Made by a program: the position numbers and the translations under genes. The notes beneath the pieces were generated by a model, which was given only the letters and a program-made list of their open reading frames with translations, was not told where the DNA came from and made no database searches. Positions 23,746 to 35,859 of a stretch of 64,000 bases of DNA are shown here, piece after piece (within the stretch, counting starts at the first letter, position 1; each line of letters begins with the position of its first letter). The DNA is from Corylus avellana. Its lineage: Eukaryota; Streptophyta; Magnoliopsida; Fagales; Betulaceae. The stretch spans positions 31,146,771 through 31,210,770 of the forward strand of contig NC_081543.1 in NCBI RefSeq assembly GCF_901000735.1. The letters run 5' to 3'.

Positions 23746-23989
23746 CTGATGCATGCTTAGTATTCTTCATATATTATTTTTTGATCCATTCATACTTATA
23801 AGATGTCATAAAATTCTTTCTACGTACCTATTGTCACTTGAGCCTAGCAGATGCAACATCATTGGATCATATATTCAAAATGTTATTGTATAGAAGGAAC
23901 TTGCAGAAATGAATGAACTAAAGATAAAGTATAGTCTAGATTATCTTCTATTTTATAGGGTTGACAATTTTTGACACAAGATTCGCGAA

Positions 23990-24310
23990 CACGACATGAA
24001 CTCAACATAAAATTAGTGGATTAAGGTTGAAGGGCTTGATCCGTTTAATTAAATTTGGTTGAGTTAAGGTTACTTTATATATTCTTATACTCATGTCTCG
24101 AATTTGAATCCGACATACGTCATTTAGGACTGTTAATTTTTTATACGACTAGCGAATCTAACATAAAATTAGTGAGTTAGAGTTGAAGGAGCTGACCCGT
24201 TTAATTAAATGAGTCAGGTTAAAGTTAACGTTTATAGTCTTATACTTATAGTTTGACACAACCTAAATCCAACATGCGAATACGAATTACCGTGCAAATA
24301 CGAATTGCCA
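23990..24310. repeat. Two diverged copies of a dispersed repeat, in tandem
   Basis: Each unit has AAAATTAGTG-GTTA, CCGTTTAATTAAAT, GTCTTATACT and ends in a GCGAATACGAATTACC-like word. Copies also occur at 17080-17230, 44480-44715 and 45490-45830. The family is not identified. Confidence -1.
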
Positions 24311-24879
24311 TCTCTACTATTTTGCCAGCTTGCATGCCATCACTCACCTGGAGAACATATTTAAGATTTGATGATGCAGTGTGACACATCATGGTATATT
24401 CCTTTTGCTCATACAAGATATCTTCAGCCTAAAAATGTTGATTCTACCTTTTCTTCTGTATGGCAGTGTTCATTTACAGGTTTAACCGCTCCCAGGGGCA
24501 ATATTCGTGCAGACTTCTAAAAGCCTATGCTTGGATTTGTTCTGCACTGTTGTAAACGGTGAGCACGTTTAACAACACCCATGCTTTATTCTATCACTAT
24601 TTTGGTGGTCTTCTAATTTATTGAATCCTACACAAAATCTTGACCATCAATGGTGCTGGGTACCTTTCTGGCTTGTCATTGCATGTCAAGGAATAAACAG
24701 GGTGCTTTGCTTGATGCCTATGTTTTTGGACGTTAGTTTATTGTTCTTTTATTGCGTTGGAATGGATAAGGATTCTCTAGCTCTTCTTAACACTGAGCCT
24801 TTACCTTGATTATGGTAGCTTTCTAGTATGCCTATAGGAGCTGTATAAATGCTAAAGACACTCCTGGTTTCTCTACTCT

Positions 24880-25150
24880 CTGGCGTGGAAGTACCATGTG
24901 ACGTGGCATTGCCATGTCAGCCTAAAAGTTGTGCAGCCTCCATGGGTGGCCGAGGGGGTGGTCAATCCCAACTGAACCTCTGGAGTGGTCGGGACCACCC
25001 CCGACCTTGCGATTTGGTGGCTGCAACCACTAGATTGGGTGGTCCTAATCACCTTTATGTGGTAGTTGAGGGTGGCGCTGATCAGGAGATTGGGGAGGGG
25101 TGGATTTTTTTGTCTAACGTGGCTGGAAGTAGAAAAGAGGCAGTGAAATG
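24880..25150. repeat. GC-rich GGTGGTC tract inside a possible foldback
   Basis: GTGACGTGGCATTGCCATGT at the left is followed by GGTGGCC/GGTGGTC words, as at 2735-2920. An ORF of 100 codons crosses it in both directions but has repeat composition and no family match, so I do not call a gene. Confidence -1.
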
Positions 25151-25169
25151 ATATATTACTCTTTATCAT

Positions 25170-26760
25170 AAATCATCCCATAGGTAATCTCACATCCTTG
25201 CTTTCCCTAGAAGCTGGGCATACTCGATACAATTCAAATACAGTTGTTATTCGTATTTGGATATTGTTATTTTTAATTGACCAATAAACTGACTGTAATA
25301 TTGCGTTTGAAAAGTAGGAACATAAGAAAAGGCTACAGCCGCCTCCACCATTATATGGTTTTGGTCAAGGCCACCCAAGATAGTTTAGAAAAAGATGATG
25401 CCCAAGAAGAGTCTCGAGATTTACTGGGATCTGACTAGGATACCTGTCTGCATCAAATCTGGGAAAATTTATGAGAGTGATTTTGGATGTTGCATAGAAA
25501 CTAACATCAAGGATGGGAACTTTGACAGATAAACTACATAAGTGTTCACATGAGAAAACCTAAATAACCATAGTATTATGTACAACCAATATCCTTTTTA
25601 AAATTTTTCTGTGCAAATAATACAAACAAAACAAGAAAAAAAGGGGGGCAACAAAACTAGCTAGTGGGGCTAATATCACTAATAGGGAGAAGGGATGAAA
25701 CGGAAATACTTCCACTTTATCAGTAGAGGTGTCAAATCTAGCAAGGTTATGCATATGTCTATTTGCACGTTGATGAACTTTACTAACTTATCAAACTAGA
25801 ATAAAATTCAAAAGCTAGTGGAGCTGCAAAGAGAAAAAAGTTTTAATTGCTGCTCAAGTAGTAGGTCTTGGTTCTGGCGAGTCAGCTGGTCACTGTCTAT
25901 TATAATATTGTTGAGATTGTCCACCACTGCTTATCTGATGGCAAGGCAGAAGGAGTCAAGTATCACCACATTAAAGTTAATCTTAAGGAAGTTTTATAGA
26001 CCATTTTAAACTCATATTTGGGATTGAACTCCCGGTCTTGAGATGGCCAGGACCATACAGATGGTGGTAAGGCCATTGTTGTCTGGTAATGGCCATATTT
26101 TATACATAAAAACTCTGTTCCTAGTCTATTTAAGGATAGGGCAAACGTGGACGGATATGTGCCTTAACAAAACAACATGGAAATCCAAAACACATGTCCA
26201 AGGGATTGGGATCAGTGGTGGGTCATGTGATATGGATTTTGTCAGTGGACACGTCATCCCTGGAATAGTGGAATGTCATCCAAGATCATAAGAGGATCCA
26301 ACACTTTTTCGGAGATGGTGATAAACAAAGATCCCAATAAAGACACATGTGGTTAAAATAATAGAAGAGTTGGGGATGAGGATGAAGATGGATTCAATAA
26401 TTTATTATCAAGGAGAATAAAATTGTAAACTTTCCCCAAGTCCTCATCTGAATTGATGTTCTCTTGTGCATGCTTCATATTTGGGGCCTATTACAAGTCT
26501 TTTTTTATAAGATTTAATCATGAGTCTTCTTTAATGAACCATACAGTTTCGATCATGGACAACTGCATTTCTCTTACTAATAATTAATCTTTTTATAAAT
26601 TCAAGTGTCTGTTTATATTTTATGAAAATACATATTTTGTAGTAATTTACATTTTAGTGACTGAATTATTAAGTACCATATGATAATCCATATTTCAATA
26701 ACTTAACGTGGTAAATATCATGTCAGTTTATAAAAAATTTGTAGTAAAAATTATAGTATC
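25170..26760. other. Spacer
   Basis: Moderately AT-rich, with no ORF showing domain motifs. GATTGAACTCCCGGTCTTGA near 26022 is reminiscent of a SINE B box on the minus strand but lacks a tail. Confidence -1.
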
Positions 26761-26762
26761 AA

Positions 26763-28297
26763 TAGGGACGGGATTTGCTAAAAATACCAAAAACATCACA
26801 AATGACAGGTGTTTCTAAGGGCAACTAAAAGTAAGACATATACCACGTGCGCATGTGTGTGGGGACAATGATTTGCTAGAGTTTTGGCATGAGATGGGTT
26901 TAGAGCAAAATTTCTTGTTTTGTTCTTCTAGAACTTCCCTTTGTTATATCATTTTCATTTCAGGAGAGGATTTGGTCGCTAGTGCTATGAAAGTACTGGT
27001 GGTTTGGTTCCAAGTGCCACGAAGAATGATTTTGAAAAACACAACAATGAACATTAACATGTGTATAGATTGGTGGTTGTCCACCACGACCCCATAGAAC
27101 CAGCACATCTAATCCTTTGGGTATCCGTTTCAAACTCATCAAATTCATCATCATATGTTTCTAATTCTTCATCATTTATGCCTATAGGATAAGAAGAAGT
27201 AGCTGATGTAGGTGCATATGCATCCATCTAAACTACAATAAAAATAAAAATAGTTTGTATTCAATATTTTTAAAACTCATACAATGTGAAAAAAATACAA
27301 TGTTAAAAACACTGGAAGCATATGAAAAGTTAACTATGTTAAACTCATACAATGTTAAAAAAATTACAATGTTAAAAAAAAACAGTATATGAAAAGTTCA
27401 AAAAACTAGATGGGAATTAGATTCAGACCAATTTTGTGAATTGGTGTTTTCGAATAGAACAACTGGAAGCATTTTAATATATATATATATATATATATAT
27501 AAGAGAACATTCTCATAAGTTTTTGTCTAAAAACTTCAGAGTATCTATAAGCAATTTAAGAATTACAAACCATTAGCAGCCAAACAAACCGTAGAGAGCG
27601 AAAGAGAGAGTGAGACTGACCTTGCCACGGCAAACCAGATCTCCAAAACCATTAGACAGTCTAGACTCTTCCTTCTCAGCTTCAATCACAGACTCCTATT
27701 TCACACAAAGTGACAAAACATATCACTCACAATCAATGGGATAAGGTGGGAAGGCTAAAAAATTGGAGACCCAAACTAGAGATTACCTGGGTTGCGATGC
27801 GACTTTGCGAGAGAAGGGTGTCAGGCGTGCGAGTGTGCGATGGTGTGAGAGATCGACGGTGCAGGTGCTGCAGAGGGACTCGAGGGAGGAGACTTAAGTT
27901 GAGAGAGTGAGAGATTGAGAGAGGAGCGGCACTGCTGTAGAGGGACTCAAGGGAGAGGACGGAGGAGTTTTAGGTTTTAAGGAGTGCGGGCTTGTGGCGC
28001 TTCTGCTCTGCTGCATGCAAGTTTGGGGAAAAGCCGGAAAACCTTAGATAGGTTTGTATAGTTAAACCAAAACAACATCGTTTTGGTTTCAATAATAAAT
28101 ATAAAATTATAAAAAATTAAAAATTAAAAAAACTTATCGATCATACCGGTCATATCAGTTTTTCGAGAACAAATTATTAACTGACCGATAAGCTTATCGA
28201 CATAAAATTTTTAACCGATTACCGACCAATAACTATCGGTTCGGTTAAATTCGGCAATCGATCAATAATCGGTAACCAGTTAATCTGCCCACCCCTA
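26763..28297 (-). mobile_element. hAT-like element remnant
   Basis: On the minus strand it begins TAGGGGTGGGCAGATTAACT at 28297, a terminus common in plant hAT elements; TAGGGACGGG at 26763 is a candidate other end (8 of 10 bases match). The 5' region has subterminal CCGATTATCGGT-like words, a leader with a possible donor (CCCAG/GTAATC) and an ORF start near 27225 (MDAYAPTSATSSYPIGINDE) that stops after about 60 codons. No transposase core or dimerisation domain is present. The word GTATC occurs at both flanks, but an 8-bp duplication is not clean. Boundaries uncertain. Confidence -1.
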
Positions 28298-28748
28298 TGT
28301 GTATCTACAAAATTTTGGTCGGACATAATGAAAAATAGATAAACAGAAAATAGAAACTGGTTTTTGTCTCACCATAAAAAAAAAAAAAATAAATAAGCGG
28401 AAACTACGCTTACTCTCTTCAATATAGACCATCCAATTTGTGATGTATCCTACTAATTTATTATAGGGTTACATATTACTATTCACACCAATTTAACACA
28501 TGTTGACTTGCTGTCTTTTAAGTTTTTTTATTTTTTTATTTTTTAAGTGGTTAACATAAAAAGTTATTTAAAACACATCAAGTCAGCATGTATTTATCAT
28601 TACTCTTTTATCTTATGCAGGGTATGTACTTTTGTCATTTTTGGTCTCGGAAAGGAGACATTCTAATCTCGATGGTAAATTAGTAGGGTACATTAATTAA
28701 ATTGAAAAATTGGGGAGATATCGTAAATTGAGTAGTAGATTGAATAGG

Positions 28749-29429
28749 CTAAATATAATATTTTATTTTATTTTTTTGAAAAAAGAAAAAGAAAAAAAAG
28801 AAATGAACACAAAAAGAAAGAGGGGTTATTGAAAAAAGAAAAAAAAAAGAAAAGAAATGAACACAAAAAGAAAGAGGGGTTATTTGTATGGTGGATTCTG
28901 CCTTATCCAGTCGCACGGGACCATGTGCACAATATAGGGATAGTCCGGAGTGTTGAACATAAAGGGTGCGTATTGATATTTGAATGTCATGGTCAAACCA
29001 TAAATGGAGGACATAATGAGTGTGAAAGAGAAAACTGTATGTGCCCGAAATTTTGAGCCAGGTTCTTTGTGCCCACAAAATGTTCCAATTAACTTGGACG
29101 TCAAACAGATACATAGAATATGCGAGAGAGAAATCACTTGACAATTTGCAATGTGAAACCTGAATATTATATGTGTTCCTGGGAATATGCCGGAAGAAAG
29201 GATCAGTAGTAGTGCAAAAGTTTGACAAGGACTCTGAATAATGAATATATACTTGCAAGCAATTTAGCAAAAGAAGATAAGCTTCCAAGGGCTTGCCCAT
29301 GTAAGGCGGATCATCCCATTTTCTGGAATTTTGTGTTTGAATTTTATAAATTTCGGACAAGAAATATGAGATAAGGTTGGGTTCAGGGTGTCCAAACATA
29401 TAGGATCCACATGCACCTTCCTCTCTCAT
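28749..29429 (-). other. 226-codon ORF of doubtful status
   Basis: Open without stop for about 680 bp in AT-rich spacer. The product is rich in Tyr, Phe, His and Leu, without domain motifs, and its C-terminus is made of a tandem duplicated A-rich segment (28778-28884). Nothing upstream looks like a strong promoter. Probably chance or a repeat relic. Confidence -1.
28778..28884. repeat. Tandem duplication of about 53 bp
   Basis: Two copies (28778-28830 and 28831-28884) of an A-rich unit ending GAACACAAAAAGAAAGAGGG and GTTATT; the differences lie in the A-run. Confidence -1.
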
Positions 29430-29972
29430 ATATAATTTAATTTATAAAAATATTTGATGAGATGTTATAGTGCTCACCAAATATAAAAATAATATATATA
29501 TATATAGCATTCTCACTCATTTTAATAAAGAATTAAAAAAAGAGTGAAGAAATCATTGAGAAAAAAATATTTTAATTAGAATAGTAAAAGTAGATGGCTA
29601 AAAAAAAAGGGTGATTTTTTTAGCTAAAATAGAGAGCAAATTTATTGAGTCAAATGTGAATATTCATTCTAACATTGTACTCAAACGCATAATTTTTAAG
29701 GCTAAACTACAATTTTACTAAATACTTAACTATATTTTTAAATAAGAGTGGTTGAAGTGGCATAAGATCTGGACTCTGGATATCTCATCTTACCATAACG
29801 GGGATATGGATAATTTGGCTTAATTTGGCTTCTCCTTCCATTGGTCACCATTTAATTCTTTTCGAAATTTGACCTGAATTCTCTTCCCTTGACCTTTCTC
29901 CTTTCCAAATTTCGACCAAGTGTTAATTCTACCCGAGGTTACAAATAATTTTTTTTTTTTTTTTTAAAAAAA

Positions 29973-30660
29973 AGAAATTGTTTAGAGAAGGGTGCAAATT
30001 AATTAATTTTTTTTAAAAAAATAAAAAAATAAAAAAATAATTGAGATGAATAGAGGCTGGATTTCTTTGACTATATTAGTTGTGGCATTCAGATTATGAA
30101 GACTTAATTAAACTAAAGCCCCCTACGGCGGGCAAACCTCATATATAAAACACACACCATTTCCATGTGGTTAGATAATAAAAATAAAATAAAATAAAAT
30201 AAAAGAAATTGTTTAGAGAAGGGTGCAAATTATTTTATTGTTTTTTTTTTTTTTAAAAAAAAAAAAATAATAATAATAATAATTGAGATGAATAGAGGCT
30301 GGATTTCTTTGACTATATTAGTTGTGGCATTCAGATTATGAAGACTTAATTAAACTAAAGTCCCCTACGGCGGGCAAACCTCATATATAGAACACACACC
30401 ATGTCCATGTGGTTGGATAATTAAAAAAAAAATAAAAAATGTTTAGAGAAGGGTGCAAATTATTTAATAGTTTTTTTTAAAAAAATAAAAAAAATAAAAA
30501 AATAATTGAGATGAATAGAGGCTGGATTTCTTTGACTATATATTAGTTGTGGCATGCATTCAGATTATGAAGACTTAATTAAACTAAAGTTCCCTACGGC
30601 AGGCAAACCTCATATATAGAAAACACACCACTTCCTTGTGGTTAGATAATAGATAGGATA
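29973..30660. repeat. Three tandem copies of a 230-bp unit
   Basis: Copies begin near 29973, 30204 and 30434; GTTTAGAGAAGGGTGCAAAT recurs at 29980, 30211 and 30441 (spacings 231 and 230). Each has an A/T tract, TTGAGATGAATAGAGGCTGG, TACGGCGGGCAAACC (one base differs in copy 3) and a TATA-like CTCATATATAAAACACACAC. Copies differ by few bases outside the A/T tract. No ORF. Confidence -1.
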
Positions 30661-31354
30661 AAAGAAAAGTAGCCAAGTAAATTTACTGGGTCAAACCATC
30701 CTTTACACGCAAATGCACATTATGGAAAGGATTCTTCATCCAATATGCTCTAAGCGTGTTCGAATTAAGACTTGTAATTAATTGGGTAATTACATGAGGA
30801 TATTAATTTATAATTTTTCTGGGAAAAAAATCATAATATAATTTTTAAGTTTTCATTTCATTTGAAGTTTTCAATTTCAAGAATATAATTCTTAAGTTTT
30901 ACCTAAGTTTAAAACATGTTTATTTGAAAGTTAATAGTTTGTCATTTGTCACATGTGTCTCATTTAACTCTTCAGAGCTTATGTTCGTACCCAATGCAAT
31001 GCTACGTAACTACGTTAGCAAGTGTCAAGTTATTTATATAAAAAAACAAAAACAAAAGACCCATAAAAATTAATTAATTTAACACGTAAAACTTAAAAAA
31101 ATACAAAATTGGAGAACTTAAAAGTGACCCGCAGTAACAAACGTTCAATAGAAGGGTCGCATGGCCTGTTGATTTCTTGAATATTTATTGACCAAAATAT
31201 TTTTTTATACACGAAGGGTCACATACTTGTTCATTTCTTGAAAATTTATTGCAAATACCGAAAAGGAAATGACGAGGATGTGTGCTCCAATTATTCTAGG
31301 TGGCCTCGTTTTCACCCTGACTCGGCTTTTGAAATTTGCAAGTAGAAGAAATTG

Positions 31355-31361
<7 letters not shown>

Positions 31362-31389
<28 letters not shown>
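31362..31389. repeat. (TA)n microsatellite
   Basis: Uninterrupted TA dinucleotides. Similar runs lie at 27479-27500, 40568-40597, 48849-48868, 62829-62850 and 63177-63194. Confidence -1.
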
Positions 31390-31391
<2 letters not shown>

Positions 31392-31809
31392 TGTTGCAAG
31401 TAGTTTGTTTTTCATGAGGTTTTGTGCATATATGCGCGTTAGATAGGTTGACATAGATGCTGATGTGTCAAATGAGACACACGTCATACATGACAATCTA
31501 TTAACTTTGATGATAAGGTCATAAAGTGACTTATTTTAAATTTAAAAAAAAAAAACTTAAATATTGTATGTTTGAAATTGAAAACTCAATAATGACGAAA
31601 TTCAAATTGGATGAAAACATAGAGTTATATATGATTTTTCCCTTTGTCTAAATTGAATAGGGATGTGTGAGACCCACCTATACCCAAGATGCCCTCTCTA
31701 TTTGCTTACCCGAATTGCATGCAATTCAATCCGACAAATTTAAGGATCTCTAATCATTTTACATTTCTATTTTTCTTGAGTCAATAGCCCTTATTTCTAC
31801 ATTTTTTTT

Positions 31810-32030
31810 GTTCTTAAGGATAACTCAATTGGGTAGGAATTATGCATCATGAAGTGAAGGTAACTAGTTTGAATGTTCATTTCTCTTAGTTTCTCTAGAA
31901 TTGAAAACTCAAAAAATAGGGCAATAATTATGCAAGAACCCATATAAAACCCACTCATCCAGATAGGTGGTTGAGCGTTAAAATAACCAAATTCATTGTA
32001 TCTAACCACTAGACAACAAATTGCCGAAAA
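31810..32030 (+). mobile_element. Old SINE-like sequence (low confidence)
   Basis: GGATAACTCAATTGGGTAGG resembles an A box and AACTAGTTTGAATGTTC a worn B box at the expected spacing, as in the clearer SINEs at 15004 and 40164. No tail or duplication seen. Confidence -1.
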
Positions 32031-32415
32031 TTCCCGAAAATTCCAATCTGTTTCATGACTTTCATCCTTCGAGGAAGCCTCTTATAGAATGACCAGGTTC
32101 ACCGTACCTAGTAATTTAGACCCAAATTACTCGGGAGATAAGATATCAATTCCTTTCACCATGTCCACAAAGAGCCTATCATAGTCTGACCAAATTCCCT
32201 CTACCTTGACATCCATTAAGGTAAAATCCCCTCTATATATCCCACAAAATCTCCTCCTCGATCGTTTTAATTCATAGCCCCACCAAAGGAAAATAATAAT
32301 AATAATAATAATAATAATTTTTTTAAAAAAAATTTAAGATCTAATAATTATTTTTAATTAACTAATTCATATCATATGATCTAAAACTCAAGGTAGTATT
32401 CACTCCCCGTTCATC

Positions 32416-32422
32416 TATAAAT
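32416..32422 (+). promoter_or_regulatory. TATA box of methionine gamma-lyase
   Basis: TATAAAT 104 bp upstream of the ATG at 32526, followed by a CT-rich leader (CTCTCTCTCTTTCTCTCTC), a usual plant arrangement. Confidence -1.
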
Positions 32423-32525
32423 GCATCAACCCAATCATCTCTCTCCCTCAAAACTTTGCCTCCCTTCTCATCCGTAGCCTCCTCATCAACGATCAACCCT
32501 CTCTCTCTTTCTCTCTCAGTTTGCC

Positions 32526-35500
32526 ATGGCTGAAACCAAAACCCAAAGCTTTGTCTTCCCCGACAAGAAACGAGCCGGCTCCGATGCCTTGGACGGCGAG
32601 AACTTCATCCCCACCAAGAAACAACAAATGCTCCCGGCGTGGGAGGACCCGGCGGCGGCGCTAGCGGCGGCGCGCCACGAGTTCGGCGAGCACGGAGGCG
32701 TGAACATGTCCATCGAGGCCTCCGCCACCTTCACGGTGATGGAGCCCGAGACCCTGAGCCGCATGTTCGCGGGCGAGCTCGGCCCGGACCGAGACTTCTT
32801 CATCTACAGCCGTCACTTCAACCCCACAGTGCTCAATCTCAGCCGTCAGATGGCGGCACTGGAGGGCACCGAGGCCGCGTACTGCACCTCCAGCGGCATG
32901 GCCGCGATCTCCTCCGTCCTCCTCCAGCTCGTCGGCAGCGGCGGCCATGTTGTGGCCTCCCGGGCCCTCTACGGCGGGACCCACGCCCTGCTGACTCACT
33001 TCCTCCCCAGGGCCTGCAACATTACGACGACGTTCGTGGACGTCACCGACATGGAAATGGTGAGCAACGCCATCGTCCAAGGCCGTACCAAGCTCTTGTA
33101 CTTCGAGTCCGTATCGAACCCTACTCTCAGAGTTGCTAACGTGCCGGAGCTTAGCCGGATAGCCCACGAGAAGGGCGTCACCGTCGTTGTCGACAACACG
33201 TTTGCTCCGATGGTGATCTCCCCGGCTCGCCTCGGCGCTGACGTCGTCGTTCATAGTATCTCCAAGTTCATCAGCGGTGGGGCCGATATTATTGCAGGTA
33301 CGTGTCCTGCTATTAACTCCCAAACGGTTGGAAATTAACTTAATAATGACGTCATAACCTACGATTAAGTAAACAAATTTTACCATGTTGGTTGGATTCC
33401 ATCTAATACGGACAGTTAATATAAAACAAGACGGGTGAGTAGACATACTTATCCGAGTAATTGTAGAATTTTTTTTTTTATTTTTATCATTTTTAAAAAT
33501 AATGTGATTTTTTAAAATTATTATTTAATTAAAATTTAATAATAATTAATTAAAAATTACTTTATTTTCAGAAGATACAAAAGTGACACAAAAGAGACTT
33601 GTAATTACTCGCACTTACCTGCGTCTCATCAAACACAAAATTTTGTTGTATTACATGATACATTGTTAGGTTTAAAAAGAGAACCTAACCTTTTTAAACA
33701 CAAAATTTTAGGTTAAATTCTTATTACTCTTTATTGATTGGTCATAGTTTAAATAGAGAATAACAATGTCTACTTTAATCCCTATTAAATAGAAGTCATC
33801 TCTAATACAATGTCTACTTATTTTTATTAACTATATGACAATATACATTATTAATTTTTATCAAATCAAATATAGTCATAAAATAAATAATTTAAAATGA
33901 AGAGAGTCGTGCTATGGTATTATTCCCTAGCAAGATCTACTAACACTATACTTAACTTGTGGTGTCGTAATCGTGAAACCCAGACACTGTTATCATAAAA
34001 AAACAAGGGAAGTTATAAAAGATGTAACTTTTACGAGTGGTGTCATAATCGTGAAACCCAGACACTGTTATCATAAAAAAACAAGGAAAGTTATAAAAGA
34101 TGTAACTCTTACGATGAGACCCACGGGGTGCATGTGTATTCATCCTATCCTATGAGTTGGTTTAATCTCGTGAATGATGGTGTCGTGCTCTGCTTTGCGA
34201 ACGTGCCACGTGCTTCTTCTATATATTCCTTTGAATATTTTTGGGATTTTTTTTTTTTTTTTTTGGGGGGGTTGAGTTTTTCAGGACTAGGATCACAGAG
34301 CGATAATATATGTGTGTTTTCGTTTGTTGTTTAGTGGGGAAGCTGTGTGAGTGTACATGTGATGTGTTGTGTGCTCAGAGATTATATATTTCCCTTTGTT
34401 TTTGTGTGGATTGGTCCTGTGTGTGATGTTACTATGGTCCATGTCTTCATCTGTTTAGAATATTCTTTGAGAACTTCTATTTGATAACATATTTTAAAGG
34501 TGGTTGAAGGATATGTCTCTTTTAGTCTATTAAATTAATATTTATGTATTTTTAATATATAGAATCACATGTTCTAAAATAAATATAAGTCCTCCAACTT
34601 AGTTGGGATTTTTTTTTTTGGTTATAAATTACTGTCTAGCTTTTGATATTTGGTGCTTGATGCTTTGATTGTTCACACCTTTTTTATTTTTTAAAATGAA
34701 AATATTAACAAATAGTTCAACCTCATACTCAATATATATATATATTTTTCTTAAAAGCAAAAAAGAAACAAAAAGAAAAAAGAAAAAGAGAAAGAGAAAT
34801 GCTAATAAATACTACACTTCCATCTTACTGGGTTGATGTGGTATTGCCCATTAACCCTTGGATCTGTCTCTTTTAGTGTAGTATTAATTTGTATTACTCA
34901 AAGAGATCGATGTGTTTAGTGTCATTCTTATCCATTTCATAGATTTAATGGTAGATTTACACATTTATTGTTTGTAGCGAGATGGACAAGAGACGTGTAA
35001 AAGAATAAAAGCAAACATTGCTCTTATTTAAAAAATAAAAAAAGTACCCTTTAAAAAGTATTAACAAACTTAGCAAATGACAGGAGCTGTATGTGGGCCT
35101 GCAAGCCTTGTGAACTCCATGATGGACTTGCACCAAGGAACTTTGATGCTTCTTGGGCCAACAATGAACGCCAAGGTTGCCTTTGAACTATCAGAGAGAA
35201 TTCCTCACTTGAGCCTGAGAATGAAGGAGCATTGCAACAGAGCACTGGTTTTCGCCACAAGGATGAAAAAGCTTGGCCTCAAAGTCATCTACCCGGGGCT
35301 GGAAGATCACCCAGAGCACACTCTCTTGAAGTCCTTCGCCAACAAAGGCTATGGGTTCGGCGGAATTCTGTGCGTTGACATGGAGACAGAGGAAAGGGCT
35401 AACCGGCTGATGCATCACCTGCAGAATAGCACCCAGTTTGGGCTCATGGCGGTTAGCCTGGGATACTATGAGACCCTCATGTCCTGCTCTGGAAGCAGCA

Positions 35501-35664
35501 CAAGCAGTGAGCTGAATGATGGGGAGAAGGAATTGGCTGGAATTTCAGCAGGGTTGGTGAGGATGTCGATTGGATACATTGGGACATTGGAGCAGAGATG
35601 GAGCCAGTTCGAAAAGGCACTTTCCAGGCTCCAGGATTCGGCTTCTTTCAACAAGTATAATTGA
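32526..35664 (+). CDS. MGL: Methionine gamma-lyase
   Basis: Two exons, 32526-33297 and 35084-35664, joined in phase (ATT GCA G/GA GCT), 450 residues, close to the about 440 of Arabidopsis MGL. A PLP enzyme of the Cys/Met-metabolism fold, it splits methionine to methanethiol, 2-oxobutyrate and ammonia in the cytosol, feeding isoleucine synthesis. Seen: YSRHFNPT (cofactor/phosphate-binding Tyr-Arg region), TSSGMAAISS (phosphate loop), VVVDNTFAP (Asp contacting the PLP ring nitrogen), VHSISKFISGGADII (Schiff-base Lys in SISK) and SAGLVRMSIGYIG (substrate-carboxylate Arg). The N-terminus (DALDGENFIPTKKQQMLPAW) matches MGL rather than plastid cystathionine gamma-synthase, which has a long transit peptide. 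Exon 1 is strongly GC-rich. The 1.8-kb intron holds a 78-bp tandem duplication. Confidence -1.
33959..34114. repeat. 78-bp tandem duplication in MGL intron
   Basis: Copies 33959-34036 and 34037-34114 begin GTGGTGTC and differ at three or so positions (CGTAATCGTG/CATAATCGTG, AAGGGAAG/AAGGAAAG, CTTTTACGA/CTCTTACGA). Confidence -1.
34795..34885. repeat. MITE-like fragment in MGL intron
   Basis: GAGAAATGCTAATAAATACT followed by ACTGGGTTGATGTGGTATTG resembles the arms of the elements at 20760 and 2509; the other end is not visible. Confidence -1.
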
Positions 35665-35835
35665 CCGACCATTTTCTTTTGTGTCCATTGCTGGAATAAT
35701 GTTTCTTGGCGTAGTTCTGTTTGTTGTTCTTGTTCATGTTTTACTTGAATGAGTGCTTCCGGTCTCTTATTTCAGCTCCGGATTTTAAAAATACATATTA
35801 ATAGTTTTCCTTTGGACAGTGTAATCACCTTTTGT

Positions 35836-35855
35836 ATATAAATAAATAATCCACC
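35836..35855 (+). terminator. Probable MGL polyadenylation signal
   Basis: TATATAAATAAATAATCC contains AATAAA about 175 bp after the MGL stop codon. The exact cleavage site cannot be read from sequence. Confidence -1.
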
Positions 35856-35859
35856 TTAA

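Noticed and set aside
23747..24560. Extra 3' exons of the hydrolase gene
   Set aside because: Exon 8 ends in a stop after the catalytic His region at the expected protein length; later sequence is repeat-derived.
24849..25169. ORFs of about 100 codons on both strands
   Set aside because: Both cross a GC-rich repeat tract and have repeat composition without domain motifs.
29973..30660. CRISPR-like array
   Set aside because: Units are 230 bp, contiguous, without unique spacers, in a plant nuclear genome.
32661..33446. 261-codon minus-strand ORF over the MGL exon 1
   Set aside because: GC-rich coding exons give long antisense frames; the sense frame has all MGL motifs.
33973..34155. Short ORF with an internal repeat in the MGL intron
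   Set aside because: The repeat comes from a 78-bp DNA duplication; no sign of coding selection.
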